This document shows, one piece after another, positions 1 through 6,608 of a stretch of 7,517 nt of DNA. Where the stretch lies: assembly GCA_005788205.1 (NCBI GenBank), contig SXYT01000058.1:1-7517 (forward strand), given 5' to 3'. Made by a program: the position numbers and the translations under genes. The number at the start of each line of letters is the position of its first letter. Positions within the stretch are counted from its first letter, which is position 1. This DNA is from Actinomycetota bacterium (GTDB lineage: Bacteria > Actinomycetota > Acidimicrobiia > Acidimicrobiales > Ilumatobacteraceae). A model generated the notes under the pieces. The model saw only the letters and a program-made list of their open reading frames with translations, made no database searches and was not told the DNA's origin.

Positions 1-873
1 GTCCGCGACCCGTGGGGTTTCCGTCCCCTCTCGGTCGGGCGGCTCCCGGGCGGGGGTTACGTGGTGGCGTCGGAGACCTGCGCGCTCCACACGCTCGGTT
101 GTGTGGACGTGAGCGAGGTGGACCCGGGCGAGATCGTGACGATCTCCGGTGACGAGATCATCCGCAGGAGAACCGGCCAGACCGCCGCGGCGCAGGCCCG
201 CTGCTCGTTCGAGTTCGTGTACTTCTCGCGACCCGACAGCGAATGGGACGGGCGCAGCGTCCATGCCGTGCGACAGCGGCTGGGGCAGCAACTTGCCCAG
301 GAGAGCCCCGTTGACGCGGACGTCGTCGTTCCCGTGCCTGATTCGTCCATCCCGGCGGCGATCGGGTACGCACGCGAGACGGGGATCCCGTTCAACGACG
401 GGTTGATCAAGAACCGCTACATCGGCCGGACGTTCATCGAGCCGGGCCAGTCGTTGAGGGAGCGGAGGGTCGCGATGAAGTTCAACGCCCTCAGCGAGAA
501 CCTTGCGGGACGGCGGGTCATCGTCATCGACGACTCTCTCGTGCGCGGGACCACTGCAGGCCCGCTGATACGGATGATCCGTGATGCGGGGGCCCTGGAG
601 GTCCATCTGCGGATCACCTCGCCCCCTGTCGTGCACCCGTGCTTCATGGGGGTTGACATGGGAACGTACGACGAGTTGATCGCCGCGCGGATGTCGGTGG
701 AGGAACTGCGCGTCCATGTCGGCTGTGACTCGCTGAGTTTCCTCTCTGTCGGCGGGATGCTCCGGGCGATCGGCCAGGAGTCCGGGTACTGCACCGCCTG
801 CTTCACGGGTGACTATCCGATCGACGCGGCGCGACTCCAGATCCGCGCGCGAGAGACATTGGTCAATCTGTGA
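1..873 (+). CDS. purF: Amidophosphoribosyltransferase, C-terminal part (5' end outside window)
   Basis: PurF makes 5-phosphoribosylamine from PRPP and glutamine, the first committed step of de novo purine synthesis, in the cytosol. The frame is open from base 1 and reads VRDPWGFRPLSVGRL, a conserved stretch late in the glutaminase domain, so the gene starts upstream; 290 residues are visible and roughly 190 are missing by comparison with the usual length of about 470-500. A GTG at 61 is internal, not a start. The phosphoribosyltransferase domain follows, with PVPDSSIPAAIGYA, the KNRYIGRTF segment and the PRPP-binding motif IDDSLVRGTT (visible residues about 176-185). Cysteines at visible residues 68 (RCSFEF), 214 (HPCFMG), 264 and 267 (YCTACF) match the four ligands of the [4Fe-4S] cluster of Bacillus subtilis-type PurF. 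The cluster is inferred from the motif. The stop overlaps the purD-purM start by 4 bases (GTGA). Family assignment is very secure. Confidence 0.96.
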   Translation, partial: VRDPWGFRPLSVGRLPGGGYVVASETCALHTLGCVDVSEVDPGEIVTISGDEIIRRRTGQTAAAQARCSFEFVYFSRPDSEWDGRSVHAVRQRLGQQLAQESPVDADVVVPVPDSSIPAAIGYARETGIPFNDGLIKNRYIGRTFIEPGQSLRERRVAMKFNALSENLAGRRVIVIDDSLVRGTTAGPLIRMIRDAGALEVHLRITSPPVVHPCFMGVDMGTYDELIAARMSVEELRVHVGCDSLSFLSVGGMLRAIGQESGYCTACFTGDYPIDAARLQIRARETLVNL

Positions 874-3137
874 GGGTCCTGGTTCTCGGTTCGGGCGGCC
901 GGGAGGACGCAATCGAATGGAGTCTCGCGCGGTCGGGGGACCCGCAACGGGAGGTGTTCGTGGCGCCGGGCAATGCGGGGTCCGGGCGGAGACTCGCGGT
1001 CGATGTGACCGCACCCGGTGACGTCGTCGATGTGTGCCGCCGTGAGCACATCGACCTCGTCATTGTCGGGCCGGAGTCAGCCCTCGGGGCCGGTGTGACC
1101 GACGCGCTCCGCGCGGCAGGCATCACCGTTTTCGGACCGAGCATGGCCGCGGCACGCCTGGAGACATCGAAGATCCACTGCCGCGAGTTCGCCGGGCGAC
1201 ATGCGATACCCGGCCCGAGGTGGGCGGCGTTCGGGGGGGCTGATGCTGCCGCGGTCGCGGTCACATGGGCCGACACCCTCGGGAGCGAGGTGGTCGTGAA
1301 GGCAGACGGGCTGATGGCAGGCAAGGGCGTGGTGGTGCCGGCAACGCGTGACGAACGAGACAGGGCCATCGCAGCGGCGGCCGAGGGCGGCGGCCCGTTC
1401 CTGCTCGAGGAACGGATGACGGGCGAGGAGGTGTCGCTCCTCGTGTTCTGTGACGGGCACACCGTGAGGGCGATGCCGGCCGCCCGCGACCACAAGAGAA
1501 TCCATGAGGCGGACCGCGGGCCGAACACGGGCGGCATGGGGGCCTACGCACCGACATGTTTCTGCCCGCCGGATGTCGAGGAGCAGATTCTCCGCGAGAT
1601 CGTGATGCCGGCGGTTCGCGGGCTCGCCGCGGAGGGGAACCCCTACGTCGGGGTCCTCTACGCAGGTGTGATGCTCACCGCTGCCGGTCCGCTTCTCGTC
1701 GAGTTCAACTGCCGTTTCGGCGACCCTGAGGCGCAGGTGATACTCCCGCTCCTCGAGACCGACCTGCTCGACGTCGTCACGGCGTGCTGTGCGGGCCGCC
1801 TCGACGAGGTGGCGGTCGACTGGAGTGACCAGGTGTCGTGTGCGGTTGTCATCGCTGCGCCGGGCTACCCGGCCCGGCCCGAGACCGGGGCGGTCATCCA
1901 CGGTCTTGATGAGGCCGGTGCGGAGCACGGGGTGACGGTCTTTCACTCGGGGACGGACAGTCGTGACGGGGAAACCGTGACGTCCGGGGGCCGGGTCCTC
2001 ACCGTGACCGCAGTGGGTGCCGACCTGAGGGCCGCCCGGCAACTGGCCCTCCGCGGCGTCGGGCATGTCTCGTTCCCCGGTGCGGTCCACCGGCGTGACA
2101 TCGGCTGGCGCGAGCTGGCCCGGACCACCGGCGGGTACGCGGCGAGCGGTGTGAACGTCGAGGAGGGCAACCGTGCGGTCGCTCTCATGAAGCGCAAGAT
2201 CGAGTCCACGCACACGCCTGCCGTGATGAGCGGCGTGGGCGCGTTCGGCGGTGCCATCGGCTTCGTGCAGGCAGCCTCCATGAAGGAGCCGGTTCTCGTC
2301 GCATCCACTGACGGCGTCGGGACGAAAGTCATGGTGGCGGCGGAGAGCGGGAGCTGTGCCACCCTCGGCCATGACATCGTGAACCACTGCGTCAATGACA
2401 TCCTCGTGCAGAGGGCGACGCCGCTGTTCTTCCTCGACTACTTCGCCGCCTCCAGTCTTTCTGCACCGTTGGTGGCCGAGATCGTCGGGGGCATGGCAGA
2501 CGCCTGCAGGGAGAACAACTGCGTCCTCCTCGGCGGGGAGACAGCCGAGATGCCGGGCGTGTACCACGACGGCCATTTCGACATCGCCGGGACGATGGTC
2601 GGTGTCGTCGAGAGGGACCGGCTGCTCCCGCGGCCTGACGTCGTCCCCGGGGACGTCCTCATCGGTATCGCGTCCTCCGGGCTCCACACGAACGGCTACT
2701 CGCTCGCGCGGAGGATCTTCGAGGGCCTGCCGCTGGATGCGTGCCCGCCCGGCATGACGGTCACCCTCGCGGAGGCGCTGCTCGCGCCGCACCGTTCGTA
2801 CCTCGGGGTGCTCGCTCCGCTCCTCGGCACGGACCTCGTGAAAGCGCTGGTCCATGTCACCGGCGGGGGGTTCATCGAGAACATCCCGCGAGTCCTGCCG
2901 GCGGACACGGATGCCGTCGTCAACCTGTGTTCATGGCGCACTCTCCCGGTCTTCGAGGTGATGAGGGCGGTGAGCGGGCTGGAGGAGCAGGAACTGCACC
3001 GCACGTTCAACATGGGGATCGGGATGATCGTGGTCGTGTCCAGGGCAGACGCGGAGGCCGCGCGAGAGCTCATCGGGGAAGAGACCTGGGTCATCGGCCA
3101 GGTCACGCAGGGCACAGGCAAGGTGCACCTGGCATGA
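870..3137 (+). CDS. purD-purM: Bifunctional GAR synthetase / AIR synthetase (PurD-PurM fusion)
   Basis: One 755-residue frame joins two enzymes of purine synthesis. Residues 1 to about 418 are PurD (phosphoribosylamine plus glycine plus ATP gives GAR): N-terminal VLVLGSGGRED, ATP-grasp segments VKADGLMAGKG (about 144-153), LLEERMTGEEVSL and GPNTGGMGAYAP, the metal-binding EFNCRFGDPEAQ (278-289), and DIGWREL, which marks the usual PurD end. Residues about 422-755 are PurM (FGAM plus ATP gives AIR): SGVNVEEGN, STDGVGTK (479-486), VNDILVQ, PLFFLDYFA, LLGGETAEMPGVY (553-565), SGLHTNGYSLAR, TGGGFIENIPRVLP and RTFNMGIGM. Only a few residues separate the domains, so there is no long linker and no stop or clear ribosome site at the junction near base 2125. 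The GTG start at 870 begins exactly at the conserved PurD N-terminus and overlaps the purF stop; the site before it is weak, consistent with coupling. Odd points are GRED for the usual GREH and LVQRA for the usual LVQGA. Such fusions are classical in eukaryotes (yeast ADE5,7; animal GART) and unusual in bacteria. Confidence 0.96.
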   Translation: MRVLVLGSGGREDAIEWSLARSGDPQREVFVAPGNAGSGRRLAVDVTAPGDVVDVCRREHIDLVIVGPESALGAGVTDALRAAGITVFGPSMAAARLETSKIHCREFAGRHAIPGPRWAAFGGADAAAVAVTWADTLGSEVVVKADGLMAGKGVVVPATRDERDRAIAAAAEGGGPFLLEERMTGEEVSLLVFCDGHTVRAMPAARDHKRIHEADRGPNTGGMGAYAPTCFCPPDVEEQILREIVMPAVRGLAAEGNPYVGVLYAGVMLTAAGPLLVEFNCRFGDPEAQVILPLLETDLLDVVTACCAGRLDEVAVDWSDQVSCAVVIAAPGYPARPETGAVIHGLDEAGAEHGVTVFHSGTDSRDGETVTSGGRVLTVTAVGADLRAARQLALRGVGHVSFPGAVHRRDIGWRELARTTGGYAASGVNVEEGNRAVALMKRKIESTHTPAVMSGVGAFGGAIGFVQAASMKEPVLVASTDGVGTKVMVAAESGSCATLGHDIVNHCVNDILVQRATPLFFLDYFAASSLSAPLVAEIVGGMADACRENNCVLLGGETAEMPGVYHDGHFDIAGTMVGVVERDRLLPRPDVVPGDVLIGIASSGLHTNGYSLARRIFEGLPLDACPPGMTVTLAEALLAPHRSYLGVLAPLLGTDLVKALVHVTGGGFIENIPRVLPADTDAVVNLCSWRTLPVFEVMRAVSGLEEQELHRTFNMGIGMIVVVSRADAEAARELIGEETWVIGQVTQGTGKVHLA

Positions 3138-3748
3138 CGCGCCGTGTCGTCGTCCTCGCATCAGGTGCGGGCTCCAACCTCCAGGCACTGATCGACGCGG
3201 CACGCTCGGGCGTGCTCGGGGCTGACATCGCGGCCGTGGTCTCCAATGTCCCCGGTTGCGGTGCCCTTGCGCGCGCGTCGGCGCACGGGATCCCCGCGGA
3301 AACCGTCGAGCCCCTCGCAGGCGAGAAACGCACGGACTACGACACGAGACTCTCCGGGGTGGTCGGTCCGCTCGGACCCGACCTGGTCGTGCTGGCCGGT
3401 TGGATGCGGATCCTCACCGGTGCATTTCTCGACAACGTGGGGGCACCTGTCATCAACCTGCACCCGGCCCTCCCGGGGCAGTTTCCCGGGGTCGACGCCA
3501 TCGGACGGGCATGGGCTGAACGCCATGACGGCCGGACCGAGAGCGGGGTCATGGTGCACCTGGTGCCGGACGAGGGAGTCGACGATGGGCCGGTCATCGC
3601 CGTGTGCACGGTGCCCCTGAGGCCCACCGACTCGCTGGAGGAATTCACCACGCGCATGCACGCCGCCGAGCACCGTCTCATCGTGGACGCGACGGCGGAT
3701 GCACTCCGTGTGCCGAACGAACGAACGAAGGAGCAGTCACACCGATGA
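3134..3748 (+). CDS. purN: Phosphoribosylglycinamide formyltransferase (GAR transformylase)
   Basis: PurN transfers a formyl group from 10-formyltetrahydrofolate to GAR, step 3 of purine synthesis. The 204-residue protein is about the usual size (E. coli has 212). The N-terminal VVVLASGAGSNLQALID is the phosphate-binding loop. INLHPALPGQFPG (107-119) carries the catalytic Asn108 and His110, and VPDEGVDDGPVI supplies the catalytic aspartate at about residue 150 (E. coli N106, H108, D144 by motif comparison). The ATG at 3134 starts at the conserved N-terminus and overlaps the purD-purM stop as ATGA; an AAGG lies about 10 bases upstream. The stop overlaps the guaB start in the same way. The last residues (PNERTKEQSHR) are encoded partly by four tandem CGAA units and include the guaB ribosome-binding site, so this tail is shaped by the junction. 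The protein acts on the product of the PurD half of the preceding gene. Confidence 0.96.
   Translation: MTRRVVVLASGAGSNLQALIDAARSGVLGADIAAVVSNVPGCGALARASAHGIPAETVEPLAGEKRTDYDTRLSGVVGPLGPDLVVLAGWMRILTGAFLDNVGAPVINLHPALPGQFPGVDAIGRAWAERHDGRTESGVMVHLVPDEGVDDGPVIAVCTVPLRPTDSLEEFTTRMHAAEHRLIVDATADALRVPNERTKEQSHR
3714..3729. repeat. Tetranucleotide tandem repeat (CGAA)4
   Basis: Four perfect CGAA units run into the sequence GGAG, so the last unit contributes AA to the guaB Shine-Dalgarno. The repeat lies in the 3' end of purN (codons for N-E-R-T). A gain or loss of one unit would shift the purN frame just before its overlapping stop. It is short, so real instability is uncertain. Confidence 0.85.
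3728..3733 (+). promoter_or_regulatory. Ribosome-binding site of guaB (AAGGAG)
   Basis: AAGGAG sits 11 bases before the ATG at 3745, inside the purN coding sequence. It is the best Shine-Dalgarno match at any of the three operon junctions seen here. It supports the 3745 start over the next in-frame ATG at 3757. Confidence 0.75.
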
Positions 3749-5280
3749 AGAATGCCATGGACAGCAACACGGATCTTTTTGCCGGGCATGATGCGCTCAC
3801 ATTCGACGATGTCGTGGTGGTGCCGGGCTTCAGCGAGGTTCTGCCGGACGAAGCGGATGTGTCGACATTTCTTGCCCGCGACATCACGCTCTCGATCCCG
3901 ATCCTGTCGGCGGCGATGGACCGCGTCACCGAGGCTGACATGGGGATTGCGATGGCCCGGGCGGGAGGCATCGGCGTGGTCCACCGCAACATGGCCATTG
4001 CGGAGCAGGTGGCGCATGTCGTGCGGGTGAAGCGTTCCCAATCCGGCTGGATCACCGACCCCGTGACGCTCGGCCCGGAGGCGACTCTGAGCGATGCGGA
4101 GGCGATCATGTCGCGTTTTCATATCTCGGGGGTGCCGATTGTCGACGGGTCCCGTCGGCTCGTCGGCATCCTGACCAACAGGGACACGAGATTCTGCGAG
4201 CCGGGGGACTACTCGCGCCGGGTGGACGAATTCATGACACCTTCACCGCTCGTCACGGCGCGTGCCGGCACCTCACTCGAGGAGGCACGGCGGATTCTCG
4301 GCGAGCACAGGCTGGAGAAACTCCCGCTCGTCGACGATGACGGACTGCTCGTCGGCCTGATCACCGTCAAGGACATCCTGAAGGCCACCGACCATCCGAA
4401 CGCGAGCATGGACGAAAAGGGACGGCTCCGGTGTGCCGCAGCCGTGGGTGTCGGCCCGGATCTCGAGGAGAGGGTGACGGAACTGGTCAGGGCGGGCGTC
4501 GATGCGCTCTGCATCGACACGGCGCACGGGCATTCATCGAGCGTGCTGACGGCGATCAGGAGAATCAGGAACGTGAGCGCGGGGATTGCCGTGATTGCCG
4601 GGAACGTGGTGACACCCGAGGGGGTCGAGGCGCTCTGCGGGGCCGGAGCTGACGCGGTGAAGGTCGGGGTGGGTGCCGGTTCCATCTGCACGACGCGGGT
4701 GGTTGCAGGTGCGGGACTCCCGCAGTTGTCGGCGATCTGGGAGGCATCACGCGCAGCCATGCGGCTCGGTGTCCCGGTCATCGGCGACGGTGGAATCACG
4801 TATTCGGGAGACATCGTGAAGGCGATCGCCGCGGGTGCGTCGAGTGTCATGGTCGGCTCGGTGCTCGCGGGGGCCGATGAATCCCCCGGCGAGGTCGAGC
4901 TGTTCGAGGGCCGTCGCTACAAGAGCTACAGGGGGATGGGATCACTCGGTGCCATGACGGGCCATTCCGCGGACCGGTACGGCAGCGGGCAGGGAGAGTC
5001 CCCGGTGCCCGAGGGGGCATCAGGATCAGCAAGGTCCCGAAAGGTCGCGCCCGAGGGCATCGAGGGCAGGGTCCCGGCGACGGGACCCGTGAGTGACCTC
5101 CTCGACCAGTTCGTCGGCGGCCTGAGGTCGGGCATGGGATACGCGGGCACGCCGACAGTTCCCGTGCTCCAGACGGCTGCCCGTTTCCGCCGGGTGACGA
5201 CAGCCGGGCGGCTCGAGAGTCACCCACATGACGTCACCATCACGAAGGAAGCGCCGAACTACCAGCGCCCGATCGGCTGA
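3745..5280 (+). CDS. guaB: Inosine-5'-monophosphate dehydrogenase
   Basis: GuaB oxidises IMP to XMP with NAD+, the entry to GMP synthesis. From the ATG at 3745 the protein has 511 residues, slightly longer than the usual 480-500. The order is the family's: TIM-barrel start with ALTFDDVVVVPG and the conserved LSAAMDRVTEADM; two CBS repeats (about 102-155 and 163-215, the second with EKLPLVDDDGLLVGLITVKD); then the barrel again with IDTAHGHS, VIAGNVVT, and the catalytic loop GAGSICTTR with the nucleophile Cys315. The phosphate-binding segments are GDGGI (347-351) and YRGMGSLGAM (395-404). The flap has the Arg411-Tyr412 dyad, and PEGIEGRVP and HPHDVTITKEAPNY close the protein. CBS domains and the RY flap favour IMP dehydrogenase over GMP reductase. 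Odd points: the proline usual in GPGSICTT is alanine, and the stretch between RY and KVAPEG is about 20 residues, against about 8 in E. coli. The frame is open upstream to 3604 inside purN, but the ATGA overlap and the AAGGAG fix the start. It is the last gene of this operon. Confidence 0.96.
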   Translation: MKNAMDSNTDLFAGHDALTFDDVVVVPGFSEVLPDEADVSTFLARDITLSIPILSAAMDRVTEADMGIAMARAGGIGVVHRNMAIAEQVAHVVRVKRSQSGWITDPVTLGPEATLSDAEAIMSRFHISGVPIVDGSRRLVGILTNRDTRFCEPGDYSRRVDEFMTPSPLVTARAGTSLEEARRILGEHRLEKLPLVDDDGLLVGLITVKDILKATDHPNASMDEKGRLRCAAAVGVGPDLEERVTELVRAGVDALCIDTAHGHSSSVLTAIRRIRNVSAGIAVIAGNVVTPEGVEALCGAGADAVKVGVGAGSICTTRVVAGAGLPQLSAIWEASRAAMRLGVPVIGDGGITYSGDIVKAIAAGASSVMVGSVLAGADESPGEVELFEGRRYKSYRGMGSLGAMTGHSADRYGSGQGESPVPEGASGSARSRKVAPEGIEGRVPATGPVSDLLDQFVGGLRSGMGYAGTPTVPVLQTAARFRRVTTAGRLESHPHDVTITKEAPNYQRPIG

Positions 5281-5283
5281 GGC

Positions 5284-6573
5284 CTACACGGCGGGCTTGA
5301 CGGCGCGCCGCACCGGCCTGTCCCAGCCGGGCTGGCCCGTGGACTTGGGGCTCGGCCAGAGTCCTTGTCCCATGTCGACCATGCCGTGGTGCGAACCGTG
5401 TGCGCCGAGGATGTTCAGGAAGGGGAGAGCGTCGAACGCCTCCGGGCCCTTCACACCCGAGCCCTTCCAGGAGCCGTCCGCCATGAGCTCGAGAGCGACG
5501 ACCGGGCAGATCGCCGTCTGCCACAGCACTGCCTGGCTGTCGTACTCGCGCATCGTGACCTCGTTGTCGGCAACGTGGTACAGGTACACCTCGCGCGGCT
5601 TGCCGTCGGCGATGCCCTTCACCCACGTTCCCGCGCAGGTGCGCCCGTGCATGAGGTGGCCGAGTTTCGCCGGGTTCGGCAGCACGGTGGCAAGCACGTC
5701 GCGCGGGGCGACGTGCACGCCGCCGACCTTGATCTTCTCGGTGGAGTCGAGACCGAGGTAGGCGAAGGTCTTCAGCCAGTCGATGAACTCCGCACCGAGG
5801 CCGTACTTGAACGTGACACGGCTGCACTTCACCTCGCGGGGGATGAGGATGACCTCCTCGTGCTCCACGTTGACGCACTCCACGGGGCCGATGCCCGCGG
5901 GAAAGTGGAAGATCTCGGGCTCGCTGAAGCAGTCCGTGGTGAAGAAGCCGCGTTTCTTCTCCCACACGACCGGCGGGTTCAGGCACTCCTCGATCGTGGT
6001 CCAGATCGAGAAGGTCGGGGCAAAGTCGAAGCCGTCGATCGAGAGGTTCGACCCGTCACGGACTCCGATCTCGTGGATCTCGTCGAAAATGTGGTCAGCC
6101 GCGTAGCGGGCGAAGACGTCGCTGAGCCCGGGCTCCACGCCCATGCCGATGACGGCGAGAATCCCGCGCTCCCGCCATTTCTCGTCGTCAGAGAGCTGGT
6201 CCTCGCCGAGCATCCTGCCGATCTTGTTGTACGGGTCGAGCGGGTGCGGTTCCGACAGGTTCATCGCCATGTCGATGTAGTTGCACCTGGCCTGGTAGGC
6301 GGCCTCGAAGATCTGCGGGTTGAGACGCGGGTCGCACGCGTTCACGACGACATCTGCCTCGGTGCGCCCGATCAGGGCGACCAGCTCGCTCACCTGCGTG
6401 GCATCCACCTTCTCGGCACGGAACTTCCCCGGGTCATCGAGGGCAGCGATCGCCGCCTCGGCTGTCTCTTTCGAGATGTCGGCCAGCACGAAAGAGTCGA
6501 AAAACCCCCGTGTCTCGGCAATGGAGGCCATCGAGGCCCCGACTCCGCCTGCTCCCACTACGAGGATGTTCAT
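5284..6573 (-). CDS. Saccharopine dehydrogenase-family NAD(P)-dependent oxidoreductase, substrate unknown
   Basis: The 429-residue protein starts with MNILVVGAGGVG, a GxGGxG Rossmann motif at the extreme N-terminus, followed by VLADIS, whose Asp32 at the end of the second strand suggests NAD rather than NADP (inference). DVVVNACDP and YIDMAMN complete the nucleotide domain as in the saccharopine dehydrogenase / carboxynorspermidine dehydrogenase family. GMGVEPGLSDVFARYAAD (143-160) is the conserved turn into the second domain, which contains DFAPTFSIWTTIEECLNPP and VECVNVEHEE. Family members reduce imines formed from an amino acid and a carbonyl compound, or the reverse; which substrate is used here cannot be read from the sequence. 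The ATG at 6573 is preferred because it begins exactly at the Rossmann strand. An in-frame GTG at 6588 would add five residues (MCRNI); a GGAG lies 14 bases before the ATG. The gene stands alone on its strand, converges on guaB with a 3-base gap, and is divergent from the beta-galactosidase gene. Confidence 0.88.
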   Translation of the reverse strand: MNILVVGAGGVGASMASIAETRGFFDSFVLADISKETAEAAIAALDDPGKFRAEKVDATQVSELVALIGRTEADVVVNACDPRLNPQIFEAAYQARCNYIDMAMNLSEPHPLDPYNKIGRMLGEDQLSDDEKWRERGILAVIGMGVEPGLSDVFARYAADHIFDEIHEIGVRDGSNLSIDGFDFAPTFSIWTTIEECLNPPVVWEKKRGFFTTDCFSEPEIFHFPAGIGPVECVNVEHEEVILIPREVKCSRVTFKYGLGAEFIDWLKTFAYLGLDSTEKIKVGGVHVAPRDVLATVLPNPAKLGHLMHGRTCAGTWVKGIADGKPREVYLYHVADNEVTMREYDSQAVLWQTAICPVVALELMADGSWKGSGVKGPEAFDALPFLNILGAHGSHHGMVDMGQGLWPSPKSTGQPGWDRPVRRAVKPAV

Positions 6574-6591
6574 GATGTTTCTGCACACTCC

Positions 6592-6608
6592 GACGCACTG
6601 ACTGCGTC
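6592..6608. repeat. Inverted repeat GACGCA-N5-TGCGTC
   Basis: A perfect 6-base inverted repeat (6592-6597 and 6603-6608) with spacer CTGAC. Its right arm is also the left arm of the next, longer palindrome. It lies 19-35 bases upstream of the minus-strand ATG. Together the two palindromes give three half-sites, as in a multi-site operator; the regulator is not visible in the window. Confidence 0.6.

Noticed and set aside
1077..2855. A 592-codon minus-strand open frame across purD-purM
   Set aside because: It is antisense to a conserved enzyme with unmistakable motifs. Its protein is rich in Arg, His and Asp with no recognisable domain, as expected of shadow frames in high-GC DNA.
2741..3133. 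Upstream in-frame extension of purN to 2741
   Set aside because: The extension lies within the PurM domain in another frame, has low-complexity composition, and PurN proteins start at the SGAGSN-containing strand found from 3134.
3604..3744. Upstream in-frame extension of guaB to 3604
   Set aside because: It overlaps the conserved end of PurN; the ATG at 3745 has an AAGGAG and an ATGA overlap, and IMP dehydrogenases start close to ALTFDDV.
5301..5335. Palindromes CGGCGCGCCG (5301-5310) and CCAGC-N3-GCTGG (5323-5335) as a shared terminator
   Set aside because: They lie within the oxidoreductase coding sequence, have no T-run on either strand, and short GC palindromes are expected by chance in such GC-rich DNA.
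6574..6588. GTG start at 6588 for the oxidoreductase
   Set aside because: It would add MCRNI before the Rossmann strand with only a GGA directly against the GTG; the ATG at 6573 fits the family N-terminus better, though this is not decisive.
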